NCBI GenBank assembly: GCA_032718565.1
Contig: JAVGVS010000001.1
Coordinates: forward strand, 7,205,162-7,269,161
Reading direction: 5' to 3'
Length of the DNA: 64,000 nt
Source of the DNA: Distichodus sexfasciatus
Taxonomy: Eukaryota; Chordata; Actinopteri; Characiformes; Distichodontidae
This document shows positions 11,151-24,094 of the stretch, one piece after another (the first letter of the stretch is position 1; each line of letters starts with the position of its first letter). A program made the position numbers and the translations under genes. The notes beneath the pieces were generated by a model. The model was not told the DNA's origin and did not search any database. It saw only the letters and a list, made by a program, of their open reading frames with translations.

Positions 11151-13919
11151 TAAAGTCTTCACCCAGAAATTGTAATGTTTACAAATCTGTTTGAGAAATG
11201 TTGAAACCATGAATTAGCATTTCTTTTTAAAAAATTTAAATGTTGGACATTCTCCCAACATTCTATGTTAGTAAACATCAAGCATATCTTTAAATAATTA
11301 CCTCTTTTCCACATTACATGCAAAACATATATCAAATCAAATAAACATACAGTACTTTTCCCAAAGAGTCCTTTCAACATACAGTATATCAGAACTTTTA
11401 ATATTTTTAAGTTATAGTAGAATTAAATTTTTAATTGTTTGTGCATTGACATTTTTCCCCAAATAAGTGAATATTACTATACTTTAATAAATTTTTTAAA
11501 GATGTTTTCACTGCACTGCCCGTTTTGCTTTAAACTTTTCATGCAGTGCATCCACTTGAGTAAACAGATATTCATAAGTTTTGACTAGGGGGCTCATCAA
11601 TGTGCATAAAAGGCTTAAAATGTGTTTCTTTTTGGTCTTTAATTTTTTTGATAGAATCCTTATGTGGACTAGCACTAATATACACTCTTATTACAATACA
11701 CAAAGCAATAAAAATCTTGGAGGACACACAATATTCTCAGCATCATTTCATTTCTTCAACATTAACGTCATTTGTTCAGATTTCAAATCACAGGTTCATT
11801 GTTGCCTTTTACAGTGAACAGTATGTGCAAAACTGATAGTGAAATAGGCATTACTCATCTGTTCCGTTTAATTAGATTAAACACACAAATGCACACAATC
11901 AATGCTCTGATAAAATAAATCTTTCAATATGGACTCATTGATGAAGATCTTATCTTTGCTTAATCCCCTCTCCTTGTTGAGGTTTGACTATTATGAAATC
12001 AGAATGAAATTATGGATTCCATGTTTATAAAAGCTTAAATCTAGTTACAGGCATAACAACTGTTCACACATGATTATTGACAGGTATATATTTAAGGATT
12101 TTTAGAAGACAGATATCAATGTTTGATCAATGACTGCAATCTTAAACCTATGTTTAATTCCCTATGTGCATTTCTCACACAATTATGGATTAGGGTTGCC
12201 ACAGGAATATCGTCCAGTATTACCTATGTAAAATAGCTGGTTATCTGTGTCTGTTTGAAAACACAATGGATTCTCCTCTCTTAAATAATAGACTGTGGTA
12301 ATTTAGACATTTGGCTTTAATAAATGCCTTTTACTTGTACTTTTCTATGCTTCATTGTAACCCTGTCAGCATTTACTACGTAGTTCCGTTATGAATCAAT
12401 GTGTAAGTAAGGAACTGCCTTAGTTGCTTATGGATGAATTTAGTGTAGTTAAATATATACCTGTCTCAGGCATAAAAGAGCCTCCCCAGAATAAAGCGGG
12501 CAAAGGCAGAATCCATTAAACGGCTATATTTAGCCCTGATAATGCATATTGAGTAATGGAATTGAGAGAAAGATTCATTACGAAACACATTATGATTTAA
12601 TCAAGCTGCACAAAATTATATTCATTATTCTCTGACAAAAGGCTCATCCATTTCTGCTGTCATGTTGGCTGACAGGCACATGGTGTAAGTGCTCCCACTG
12701 GAGAGGTGGTGTGATAACTCCACTTCCATGCAACTTCCACACAAGCTCTGAAGGTGAAACTCCAGCTATTTATGGTAATGATTTCAGACCGAGGTTGCTC
12801 AGCATAAAGCAAAAAAATCTTTTTCATCTTTCAAAGGTGAAAGGCACACACATGCACACAGACACACACACACAAGGTCAACCGCCTCGTCCATTGCCTC
12901 AGAATAGGGTGATGTTCTATCAACTGCTACTTTGGTCTATTTTAGGTAGAATGCCCTAGTTTCTAAACCATCCACAGTTTGGGAATATTCACAATTCACA
13001 GTTGACTGTCTGTAAAAAAGCAATAACTCTGTTCAAATATAAGTATATTGTGGCACAACACACCAAACCTATTATACTTAATTGAGAAAATCCATGAGAA
13101 AACACTTCAATTTTGGAATTTAAGCATTTACACTGACTTCACACATAGCTGTGCATGTCCTGACAAGGTCTAAAAAGTGAAGCTATTTTGTCTCTGAGTC
13201 CCCCAGAGGCGGTTTGTCTGCACTCACGTAAGAGAATGTGAAACTGTGCATACTAGCTTAGTCTACATGTCCAATAAATTCATCATTCAACTGTATTGTG
13301 TTCCATCAAAAAATCTATATGGTGAGGAAGAAAAATGCTTACCCATAACCTTTTTTTGCAAATGTTTTTTTTAGCAATCAGGACCCATTTTTGAATTCAC
13401 ATGAACTTCATATTTTTTGTGTGACCGAAACGAAGCTTATTCAGGATTTGACAGCAACCAACAATTATACCGTTAATTCAGAACTGCTCTCCTTTTCTAC
13501 TCTCCGGTTCTGACTTCTTGACTGAATGACAATATCTATATCTCTTTTAGATATAATCATTTTTGACTTTAAACTACTTTTTTCTTCACCACCTCTCAAT
13601 ATGTTTGACAAATTTCCTTACTGGAATATTTTCCTTGTGATGAAGTTGGACAATCGCATGTTTTTTCACTTACTCAGGCTAAAGACATTGTAGAACACCA
13701 AAATAATCATGTACATCCCCCAAACTTTGCCCTGCTTAGTGTCAGCTCCTTAAAAGTTCTTACTTAGTTCACTGCTCCGTTTCTCGGGCACGCCAACTTT
13801 GTTAATTTTTTAATGTGCTTCTTTAATCTGAATGTGTCATTTTGCTTTAAGCTTGTTCTGCGCCTGCACAAAGCGCAAATGTAGGGGGAGGTATGATTAT
13901 AACAAAAGAATAAAAGCTT
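11151..13919. other. AT-rich intergenic sequence, no gene seen
   Basis: A long AT-rich stretch. Small features are a CA-type run near 12845-12875 and homopolymer A/T tracts. No transposon ends or coding exons recognised. Confidence 0.55.
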
Positions 13920-14230
13920 CTTTGGAGAAAGGGACGGGATGACTTAATTCGCTGCTTTCAGCCCGAGTTAGTGATGTTTACACTAAAGCAGCTGGGTCTC
14001 TGTTCAGCTTGGCACTGCTCAGGTCCCGCGGCATGGTGCCCGTTGACCGCGGGCCGTCCAGGAGGGGGCACTGACTGGCAGAGTGTTGAGCCGCTTTCGC
14101 AAGCAGGCCAGGGTGCTCGGCTCTCCACAGACCAAGCCGTGGTCATACCGAGACACTCGCCGATAGAAATAACAGATTTGGGTAGAAACAGTAAAAGTTC
14201 TTCAAAAACTGCTCGGTGAGTCACATTCTG
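13920..14230. promoter_or_regulatory. CpG-rich block with a CTCF-like site
   Basis: A CpG-rich island-like block between AT-rich flanks. At 14058-14071 it reads CCAGGAGGGGGCAC, which fits the vertebrate CTCF core (CCASYAGRKGGCRS) with one mismatch, plus orientation. CTCF marks insulators and loop anchors. The two overlapping frames (82 and 101 codons, opposite strands) have no recognisable domain. Confidence 0.35.
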
Positions 14231-15628
14231 CACCAGACAGTTTCCTCTCACTGACGTACTCATATTGCCATATGGTTGACCTTTAAGAGGTTGACTGCAA
14301 AGGTAAGCGAAAAAAAGAAAATGGTCTCATTAAGCTCATTGTGTAAAAGAGAATACGATATACCTCTGTGAATGTCTTTAAATGCTTCAATAAAAAAGGA
14401 GCACATTTTCTTCTAGATTCTAGCGTCTGCCATATTTTCATTTTAAACTGTCACGCTGGAAGAGACGTGTTGTTTTAAGCGCTCCAATAACAAGGTTCTA
14501 CACAATGTTGTAAATCACGATCACTAATAAACCCCTGCAACAACTATCAGTTCAGAACTTGAGCATTAGCCAAAGCAAAGCTGAGGGTTTTTTCCCAGCT
14601 GACAACACTTATAGGGAAGTGCTCAGAGCATGTGGTAAAGAGTTAAATCTGGCAAAGACAGAGAAAAGGATAAGAAAGCATTTGTCTGACTGACTTCTCC
14701 ATGGGGAGAAAAGGCCGTACATCTACTGGATTTGAGACCGAGAACCATTTCACTTACTTCCTGTAGCAGCAGCTCAGTGCTGCCTGAGTGTGGAACTGGG
14801 CAATTAGGGTCAACCCACTGCAGTCTAACGCTTGTGTGTGTTTGTGTGTGTATGTCTGTGTGTGTGTGTAGGCCTGGAGGCTGGTGGGTGTTCTACAGAG
14901 GCCTAGCATGAGCTCCAGGCGAGGTAGGCTGTGATTAGCAAAGAGTACTGAGTGCTGGAACCTGCCCGATTCTGATGCACACTTAGGAAAGTAAATAAGA
15001 TTTAGATAATAATAAATTAGGCCATCCAGAATCACCCTTTCCCCCACCACATCTGCCCCACCCCCCTTTCCCCCCAGGGTTTGGGGCTAAATGTGAGAAC
15101 AGCTCTACCTACTCTTTTATGTTAATTTGGACTGAGGCTGGCTAAACAGGCCTGGCGAATAGGAACCACATGTCCAGCACGGTACAGACGGCACAAATTC
15201 CTCTTTCATTCGCTGGACATCAGGTCCCTGAGAAACTGCAGCCAGAGTCAGTGCTTAGAATAATAGTTAGAGGGCCTTGCCTGCCCTCAGATACTTAGCG
15301 GTAAGGAGCGCTACTCACCTTGAGCCCCTGAGCTCGCTCAGGCGCACCAGAGAGGCTGGGGAACCAATTTTTAAGCCGCGGTGTAGGCGTCTCAGCTGAC
15401 CCTCAGGGACTCAGAGCTACATAGTACAGGTGTCTAAGTGAGCCCCCAACACACAACACAAACGCAGCCATTGTGTGCCTTCTGCAGCCATTAGGGTGTC
15501 TGGTAAGTACAAATGCAACTGTAAGTGTACTACTGGGTCAGTTCAAAAAGGAGGGCTGTGAGTGTTATGTCAGGGATCTAAAGTTTTAATATTACTTAGT
15601 ACTGAAAATAATTAATCATATACATGCT
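14231..15628. other. Intergenic sequence with a TG repeat, no gene seen
   Basis: Mixed composition. An interrupted TG microsatellite lies at about 14832-14870. The 15160-15520 part is GC-richer and could include a regulatory block, but I see no distinctive motif. The 98-codon minus-strand frame at 14.75 to 15.05 kb runs through the TG repeat and is probably spurious. Confidence 0.5.
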
Positions 15629-15637
15629 ATGTATATA

Positions 15638-15702
<65 letters not shown>

Positions 15703-15725
15703 AGATAGATAGATGTATAGATATG
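15629..15725. repeat. TA/TATG microsatellite
   Basis: A compound simple repeat: TATG-type hexamer units (ATATGT), then a pure TA run, then TAGA units. It is a likely length-variable and cruciform-prone site. Confidence 0.95.
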
Positions 15726-15874
15726 CTAAAAATGTCTGTCAAAATTTAGAATTTTACAAACACCAAAACAAATCTTTGTGTAATTAACTTTAGTCTTTAC
15801 TTAATCAACTTTATTGTTTATAAATACTTACACTTTTGTACATTATTTGAATTTAACTTTAAATATGATTAAAT

Positions 15875-15937
15875 AAACATTTTAGTACTGTGAAACTTAA
15901 ACATTTTAGTACTGTGAAACTTAAACATTTTAGTACT
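15875..15937 (+). repeat. 24-bp tandem repeat, 2.6 copies
   Basis: The unit AAACATTTTAGTACTGTGAA plus CTT-type end (24 bp) occurs at 15875-15898 and, apparently identically, at 15899-15922, with a partial third copy at 15923-15937. The identity of the copies suggests a recent local duplication. Confidence 0.9.
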
Positions 15938-18079
15938 CCAAATTAAGCAGCAGATTGTGGTGAAGAAAGCAAAGCTGCTCAGCGTGCTCTCCACTTAACC
16001 TAGATCTCATGTGAGATATAGCCAATCAGAGACTGTTGTGGGTGGGACATTAAATGAAGCAGTCGAGAGAAAATGGCACAGAGAGAAGAGATGGCAGTGG
16101 AGCCACTGCAGTGCACCTTGTAGTTACTTAATATGAGTGAAATTCACAAAAAAAAATATATATATATATATATACATATGTGCAGAAATCCTCAAAGACA
16201 GTCTGTTCTCCATACTTACAAACCTAGATTTAAATCAGCAGCTGCTGTTCCATCAAGTTACTGCCACCTGCGTTAGGTACCTTTTAAAATATGATAAGTT
16301 CAAAGAGTAGGGTTTAATGGTCCCTGTTTTTGAATCACAGTTTTGTTCTTTTTGGGGGAGGATTAAATAAGAAAAAATGTGAAAATACACCAGTAAGCCA
16401 TATCATGATGACAGGTGATGTGAAACAGGTTTATAGGTTGGATCGGTTCATCTCTAGTATCAAATCTGCCTTAAGACTGCTAAGCTATGAAATAATTCAG
16501 CTTTAGAGATGCACCTATTATATTTAATGCTCATCTCTCCATGCTTCCTTTTTAAATCAGCATCTGACCCCCAGTAAAAATATGCTGGATGCAGCCGCTG
16601 TAAACAAAACCCCACATGGAGGCTGCATGGATGTGTCTCACATTTTAATCAGACCTTCAGAAAATAGCCACTGCGAGGCGTCTTCCTCACTATTAACAAC
16701 ACTCGCAGCTCCCACAACCTTTGTGTTCCAGAATCGTTCCACCCCTAATAAATATAATAATATATGTGTATAAACATGTATAATGCACAAGTGATCTTAG
16801 TGGTTCTGTATGCACACTTGTCTTGTTTTAAAGGCAAGAAATTTAAGTTTGAATTTGATGAGAGATTTGGTTTTGATCAATTCTCTCACTTAAGTCAGCA
16901 CAGCATGCATCCGTATTCATAAATGCCACATCCAGGAGACGAAACCCGCTGCTTCTTGCCAAAAGTCACCAGCTCTAAATAAAAGTGCTCTCTCTCTATC
17001 CAAGGGAAGTAATGTGTTTCAATCAGACTTGGGGAGTGTCTCACTTGTCTGTGGGAATGCTTTATGAACAGGCTTTTAGAAGTTATTGCGTTAGACACTT
17101 CGATTTGTGAGGCACTTGTCTATTACTAACAATCATTGTCTACATGGCCAACATTCCCAGATGTGTTACTTTAATTAAATCTATAGATTAGTTTAATTGT
17201 TTCATCTACTGCCTGAGTTCTCTGTTATTTATCTTGCACATGCAGCACAGTTCCATTCACTCTCTATAATTGAAAGATTCCCTGGAAAACGTCCAGACTC
17301 CACCGCCTGGGTTTGCTGCAGTGGGCTGCTCTGTGGTATTGGGTAATGCCGCTGTGGCAGTGGTGCAGTCAGCTTGAATGTATCATTTTTAAACAATAAA
17401 TCCTCTAATCATATTTTGATATTTATGCTCAGTAACAATTTGGAGCTACTTTACGTGATGGGCTTACAAAAGTGGATGCTGTACAAGTCACAAGTTATTT
17501 TTACTGCTTTTTTGGGAATGTAAGTGGCCCATCCTTTGTCTATTTTTCAGACAGAGTAACATATTATTCAATGAATGCAGAGTGTTTGTTTAACTTCAGA
17601 CAGTTTTCAGACATAGGGTGAAGCAGACTCTCGTGAGACACAAATGGGACCTAATTGTGAGAGCGAAAGCTGAGGGCAAGACATTCGGCCTGTACATGTG
17701 TAACCCATTTCCACACTACGAAACCCGTGATATGGGAAATGCATAACTTATTCTGAGCTTATATTTCCTTTGGATTCATTCGGAGAGCAATCATAACAAA
17801 ATTGCTGAACTCGCTAATTGGATAGTATTTCACCCATAACACCACCCAGAGCTATTGCATATTTTCATTCAAAAAAGGAAGTGAAGCAAGGCATAGCGCT
17901 TGACCTCAGCTTGCACAAGGAGCATGTAGAGCGAAACTACGGGTTCAGGCCCAGGCTGTGTGGGACAGGCAAAGGCTTTAGTGGGGTCTAGAAAAAGGCG
18001 AAACCCAAATTCTCCAGCTCGCATTCATTTCCTTTCTGCACACCAGGCTGTATATCACCCCAGGTTTTTTAAGACAGTC
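15938..18079. other. Intergenic sequence, no gene seen
   Basis: Mostly AT-rich unique sequence. It includes a short AT dinucleotide run at about 16155-16173. Frames are short and overlapping. No recognised gene. Confidence 0.55.
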
Positions 18080-18437
18080 TTGTTAGCAGTAATTAACAGT
18101 GTGGGTTCCATTGTGCGCCCAAGTAATTTCTCCTACTAAATACCACCGCGGCCATCTTGAGCCTTTCATTTCCAGCCCCTGGGCTCCCCAAAGCTCCTTT
18201 AAGTCTGTGAATTTTCCCATGATAGCGCTGTGGGCTGTGGCAGGATGGTACAGAGGCAGGATGCAGAGTGTCAATGCGGGCTGAGCTGTGGGGTCAGACC
18301 TAACCAAAGCCTTTCACAAACAGGAGCCTGAACTCTATTACAGATGCAAATCCAACCTCTAAGTTGTGGATTGTTTCAAGGGTATAATGGAGCATGAGGA
18401 CTAACCGAGTCCTCCTCCAAACTCTCACTTTCTATCA

Positions 18438-18468
<31 letters not shown>

Positions 18469-19230
18469 CCTCCCTCACTTCTCTCGCTCTCCCTCTCTGG
18501 CTGCCCCTCCTTCTCGGAGCTCCAGGTTTCTTTGTGAGTGTCTTAGCACAATTTCGGGAGCCTGCTTAAACTGCTGCCATTGTCGTGACGTGCTCATTGA
18601 TTTCTCTCCCTGCCAGCCTCAGACAATAGACTCATATGAACAACTTTGTTACTGCCATTGTACTGTATATCAGAGTAATGTTGCTGCAGTTTGGCCCAGG
18701 CTGGAAGAATTAGCCCACACAACCCACAGCGCTGAGAACAGCACCATGGGATTTACATCTCATTTTGCTTGTATTTTTCACATCTTGAATACCTCAGTGT
18801 CACAAAAGGTGCCTGGGGAAAATGAGGACAGATTTAGATGAACGCTGACAGCTTAATGCACCGGATGCTGCCATTCCATCTTCAAAAAGGCAGGCATTTT
18901 GTCTTGCACTCACAGCCTGAATTGGAGGTGGTTCTCGTAGTTATTTAGCATGCACACAAAGACCCCGCTAGCTGACCTACAAAATGGTGGTCAAGACGGG
19001 TCCATTATTTGCTTAATGAAAGGAGAGGAGGTCTTCTAAAGGGGTGAGGAGTTCAACAGGCTCAGTAGTCAGGGGCTAAGATAGCTGTGGTTGGACACGT
19101 CTCTATTCAGCTGCATGGTTCGGCTCAGAGGCTATGAACTGGCCAGTGGCCTGCAGATCGAGAGTCTAAACAGGTCACCACCAATGCACCTCAATAAGAG
19201 AGCTTTCAAAGCCTGTTAACTCAGTCTCCG
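18080..19230. promoter_or_regulatory. Candidate enhancer region with clustered SOX-type sites
   Basis: A moderately GC-balanced region broken by a CT microsatellite. Within 18578-18661 four SOX-type (HMG) cores occur: CATTGT (18578-18583), ACAAT (18623-18627), CTTTGTT (18644-18650) and CATTGT (18656-18661). A CRE-like TGACGTG lies near 18586. This density in about 85 bases is more than expected by chance but was not tested. No coding potential is seen. Confidence 0.3.
18437..18463. repeat. CT dinucleotide microsatellite
   Basis: About 13 uninterrupted CT units, followed by a degenerate C/T-rich tract to about 18510. Confidence 0.95.
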
Positions 19231-19640
19231 CTGGGTGTGAAAACATCAAAGAAAGGAATTAGCAGAGTTCCATCCATTTTGTGTCATTCATATTCATCCA
19301 TTCACACAATCCTGAAAATTTTTTATATCACTGCAACTAATTCTCATCAAAGCATTTTAAACCTATATATTTTTAATAATAATAATAATTTGGTGACTTT
19401 GTGTTAGGAAACGCAACGGCAAACCAAGAGACTATACATTGAAATTCAGCTCTAACCTACGGCCTGAACTTAATCCTAAGTTGCCCTAGAAAGACTGTTG
19501 CTCTAATTAATCAATGTAAAAAAATTCTGGATCAGATTGTCTGCAATGCTGTATATATAAATGTAAAATTGTTCAATCAAGACACAGGCACAAGTGTTGC
19601 TAAGTGCAGATTAAAATTTCATTAAAGCACCCCTGTAGTG
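19231..19640. other. AT-rich intergenic sequence
   Basis: Unique AT-rich DNA with a short AAT run at about 19374-19389. Nothing else recognised. Confidence 0.55.
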
Positions 19641-20260
19641 TCATGCAGTGCTCTTTAACACTCTCACTATGCTAAATGCACACTTCGTTTTTCTTTTCTT
19701 ATGGTGCACAAAAGCAGAAAGATGGAGGCTTTCCCCTATGGCCCGAGCTGGGTGGAACCCCTGCTGTCGGCCCATGTGCGTAGGAAGGCCCCGAACTGAC
19801 GTGTCTTCTTTAATGACTGTGCTTGAGCACACATCAGGGCTGCTGAACTGTCACCCCGAGGCCTCCATCCTAATCCAGCTAATGAATGAATACCTCACAC
19901 TTTCAGCCCTCTCCTTTATACCACTATCCCAGTCTCATCTATTGCAGCTCTTGCTTTCCTCCCATCGCTGAAGACACAGAGCTTTTTTATTGTCCAACAC
20001 AAATTGGTTTGGGATTCTCTGGGGCCCCATTTGTGCTACATGCAGCTTGGTGTTTTCTCCTCTTTCATTAAATTCAAAATAGGGCCCATCCCAAGAGAGT
20101 GCCTGGGTTGGGCTGGACTAACCATTGTGCTTAGTCACACAGAGATGTGTTCTAGGTCTCTCTCCCTCCTGTTTTGTGAACAGATCGGCTGTCTTGCACA
20201 GGAGGATTTACGCAGATTGCAGGCCATTCTCTATGAAAAGGGGTATTATTGAGCAATCCT
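19641..20260. promoter_or_regulatory. Candidate conserved non-coding block
   Basis: A sequence of balanced composition between AT-rich flanks, with ATTA-type cores such as TTCATTAAATTC near 20065. Four overlapping frames of 60 to 107 codons lie on both strands, with no domain and no shared splice logic. A regulatory reading is preferred but weak. Confidence 0.2.
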
Positions 20261-22420
20261 ACTGCAGATTGTGTTGAAATATTCTTCATTACTTGTCACT
20301 GCTTGCTCCCTGAGAGCACATCTCATGGTCATGCTTTCCATGCCTAAATTGCACTTTTGTGTTTTCCTGTACTGTCTTTGCCAAAATCTCTTTAAGGATG
20401 GATTGCTTGTCGTAGCTTTTATTGGCTTATAGGGCTTAACAAAGCAAACGTCTGTTAGAATGTAGGGTACATAAATGCTACAATTTGCAGTTCAGAGGGC
20501 AATTACATTCCTTTCTGTCCATTTTGCAACATACTAGTGTCTAATGATTATGTAAATTGCTCACTACTGAAATGTAGGTGGGGAGCAGTTTGTTTCGAGC
20601 ACTTGCATTCAAATGTTTAACCCCAATGTAATGGTCTGTTACAGCAACAGAACTTCACTCAAGAGTCCAGGGCCCGTTTTTCTGCACAGTCAACCATGTA
20701 CTGTGTCCTGATATAAATCTCTTTGTAATTTAGCTTGGCCTCTAACAGCGCATGAAACTGTGAAATCAACAGTTTATAATTCTGTTGTACACTAACTGTA
20801 ACAAATGGATGATTGGTTCTGCGATTAACAAAGTAATACATCTACTGTCGCCTGGACTTACTGCAACAGAGGCTTGGTCCTGGGGGTGTTATGTGTTTTA
20901 AAGCTTCAATGTAAGTATGGTTTTGGACCAGACTCTAGTGATTCTTATTTTACTAATCAAACTTGCACTTGTTTTATAATATATTAGTATTTAAATTTAA
21001 TATCAAACATTTCTAATTAATAGTGCTTGGTGAAGGATGTGCTTCGGTTTAGTTTTTTGTACTGGAAGAAAGAAGTGGAACAATGGGGTTTTACTTAAAT
21101 GTGTTCTTAAGTGTAGAGTTGAAGGAAACCCAATAGCGTAATATTCTAAACAAACACGTGCAAAAAATGTGTAAGAGCACTCTTCAGCATTCACAGATTC
21201 TGTCTTTACCAAAGAACACCTCAAACAAGAAAACCTCAGTGATTATCAAAATCACTAGGTTTTAACAGCAAAGTTCTTCTTAAGAATAGAGGTTCAGTGA
21301 TCTTCCTAAATTCAAAACACTTAATCTCATGCCCCTGAGAGCATGAGAGGTGATGAATGATGAATGTTATGCAAAATTCAAAGTACAACCTACAAACTAA
21401 ATTTATGCACATATCTGTTTGTTTCTCAAACTGGTTGCATATGAATGAATGTGTCCAACACAAGCCCCTTTAAGAGCGTGGGATTTTAGCAGATTTGAGA
21501 AGTGATGCCCATTCCGTGGCAAGAGTGTTTATCTTGCTGCTGCAGTGATCTACTTTGGGAATTTACACTGGTAATTGTCCCCACAGGCCTGGAGCAGTAG
21601 TTCTGCTGCTTATGCCCCTCTGCAGCCTGCGGGTCCCTAGAGAGTCCAGCGTCTCCCTCGGCCTCACTAACAGCCAAACAAGTGCATAACTGGCTCTGAA
21701 AGCATATACAGTCTACTAACCCCATGCACTGCGCACAGTCTGTATTCTTTGGCCTGAAAAGGAAGACGGATAAAGTCAAATCTGCACTCTCCACCCAGCT
21801 CAGATATTTAGTATCAGCTACAAACGTGTCATTAAATTCTTTGGGTGCTTACATGGTGGTGTATCCTAGTGGCTTGAGGTCATTTATATTTTTTATCTTA
21901 TGAAACGACCATCTTTAAATGAAACCATCTTACAATGTTTTCTCTGCTCTAACAAGTTAATCCCCTCATAATATTTATTTGGGCATAAGACACACTGAGA
22001 GAGCTTGATTGGCAGTCTGAGACCTTCATTAATTTCCTGAAAGGACTCTCAAACTCCAGCTAACTTTTGGGCTTTTTTTTAGAAGGCATAAGGAAAACAG
22101 AAAACCCCAAATTGCTTTTAAGGCCTTGAGTGTCTAATAAACTGGCTTATTAAGACATCCTGCTTGATTAGTGTTTTCTCTCATTTCACAACTTTATATG
22201 TTTACCCACTAACAAACCAATTATCACACAATTGTGTGTTGCACTTCTCTTTTCCCAGACATTTAGCTGAGTTTGTTTAAATCTCTACAAAGTGGAGTGA
22301 ATTGAAGGGTGAATCTCATTAGAAAAGTTCAGCGCAGTTCCGCTGAACTCACTAGCCTGTCCGTTTTGGCCGAATATATGGCTCTTTATACACAAAAACA
22401 CTATCTGCTGTTGTTAGGCT
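20261..22420. other. Intergenic sequence, no gene seen
   Basis: AT-rich unique sequence with a GC-richer patch at about 21520-21670. The 102-codon minus frame at 21.5 to 21.8 kb shows no domain. No repeats recognised. Confidence 0.55.
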
Positions 22421-22560
22421 CCAGTTCCCACTGAGGCCTCGCCAGATTGAAGCTCCAAGCTCCGCCTGACAACATGGTGTAAAATCCTATTTGCATTGTA
22501 TTTGCCCGTGGAATCCTCAAGCCTATGAGCCGTAGAATCACCAGCTAGCCCCCTGCCAAC
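22421..22560. promoter_or_regulatory. Small candidate regulatory block with an octamer
   Basis: The block contains ATTTGCAT (22489-22496), the POU-family octamer, directly overlapping a SOX-like CATTGT core. POU and SOX sites close together are common in developmental enhancers. The call is by motif only. Confidence 0.25.
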
Positions 22561-22980
22561 CCCTTCATCTTCATCACCTCTATCTCAAACTCTCTCACTC
22601 TCTCACTTTCTCTAGCACACACACACTTATACATACACACAAACATTCTCACATGCTTTTTTCTCCCTTTTTTTTCCACCACGCGCTTGCAGACTCTCAC
22701 TGGAAAGACTCACCACCCACCGTCCTTAATCAACACTCCACAGCTACTCAGTTCACAAGTGCTCACACAAGCAATAAAGGGGCCAGACACCACATGTTGA
22801 TGACTGCACTCAGTTTGCTGGAAGAGTGCTCTAACCTGGCTTAGAGGTACTGGAGGGCCTCTTTAAGCAGCCCTTAATGATATACCTATCCAAGAATGGC
22901 ACCACCCTGCACCTCACACATACACATACAAGTACGTAAGCAGGCATGCAGGCACGCACACACGCACACACACACCTATC
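22561..22980. repeat. CT/CA-rich low-complexity region
   Basis: Short CT and CA runs lie at about 22590-22640, and a degenerate CA/CG microsatellite at about 22910-22976. Between them is ordinary unique sequence. Frames here are low-complexity artefacts. Confidence 0.7.
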
Positions 22981-23394
22981 ACCTTGTAATCTTGGTGAGG
23001 TGCTTCCATGCAAATAATAATACTCAGTTTTGGGGAGCAGCTAACTAAAATTTGCAATGCTACTGATTTTAGAACTACTTCATTCAGTAGCTTATCAATA
23101 GCAAAGTTATGAATAAATCGCTCTTCCAGTAACTTTATTTTTTTTTACCAATTGTAATGTAGCATGGCTGCACATGGTCATTGCATCACAGGGCACTTCT
23201 GGCAGCTACTAGATGGAGTTAGAGGACTGAGTCCATCTTAGTGAAGGTAGAAGCAAAAATCCATGGCCTCAACAAAACAGAAAAAAATTACACATTACAG
23301 CATAATTTAGGCAAGCCGAAAATCAGAACAGTCTCAAACTCCAAAACCTCACTCAGTATTGCTTGTAGAGATTCAAGCAGTGGTACAGCACAGT
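22981..23394. other. Intergenic sequence, no gene seen
   Basis: AT-rich unique sequence. A weak CTCF-like CTACTAGATGGAGT occurs near 23216 but has two key mismatches. Nothing else recognised. Confidence 0.5.
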
Positions 23395-24020
23395 TGGTAC
23401 AGTGTGCCCATGGTTAGGTACATATCGCATTTTTGGGGGGCCACGGTAATGGTAAGGTAACGGTACGGTTTCAGTACATTAATGTTATCTTAGTTCTAAC
23501 ATCCAATAGGTTTATTGCATTTTCTATTTCTAGGGCTGAATCGATTATTCTAATAAGTCAGATAATTCGATTACAAAAAATGGTGGAAGCAATTTTTCTA
23601 GAATCAAAGCTTTGTTTAATTCTTTTCTCTGGCTAAAGCATGCTCCGCTTTGACACGGACACTTTTTAGTAATGCACAACGTTTTCACTGGCACAATCAA
23701 GGTGAGACTTGATCCTTCTGTATGTGAAAGTATTCGTGAGGTGTTCAATGCACAAAAACAGAAGTAAATGCGTAAAAATGCATAAATGACATTTTTGCAA
23801 TGTAAACATGCTCTGTTTGTGAGCCTGTGAGCGTCATTTATTCCGCAACAGCCGCCCGTCGCTTTATGGTGACGCGGCTCTCAGTGGCGCCCAGGGTATT
23901 GTGGGAAATATATTTCTTGCCCAGAAATGCCAAAAGCAGCTCATTTTATAGGCCAAATGAGTCCAAATTGGTTCGAAATTACAGGGCGTACCAAACAGTT
24001 CAAAAAATGTTGCATCCCTA
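23395..24020. mobile_element. Degenerate non-autonomous hAT-like DNA transposon
   Basis: The part from 23531 begins TAGGGCTGAATCGA and the part ending at 24020 is GTTGCATCCCTA. Its reverse complement, TAGGGATGCAAC, forms an imperfect terminal inverted repeat with the start. The interior has features I associate with fish hAT-type elements: a repeated TCGATTA motif near the left end and a GGTTCGAAATTACAGGGCG stretch near the right end. A GGTAC-rich segment at 23395-23470 may be an outer part of the same or a related element. No transposase frame is present. No clear 8-bp target duplication was found. Confidence 0.45.
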
Positions 24021-24094
24021 ATTACTAGATAAAATAGTTTCAAAGTAGTTAGCTAATTTTTCCTCTGTAGCTTGAAGTGTAACTAACTCCTATA

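Noticed and set aside
23213..23230. CTCF-like CTACTAGATGGAGT
   Set aside because: Two mismatches at core positions; too weak to annotate.
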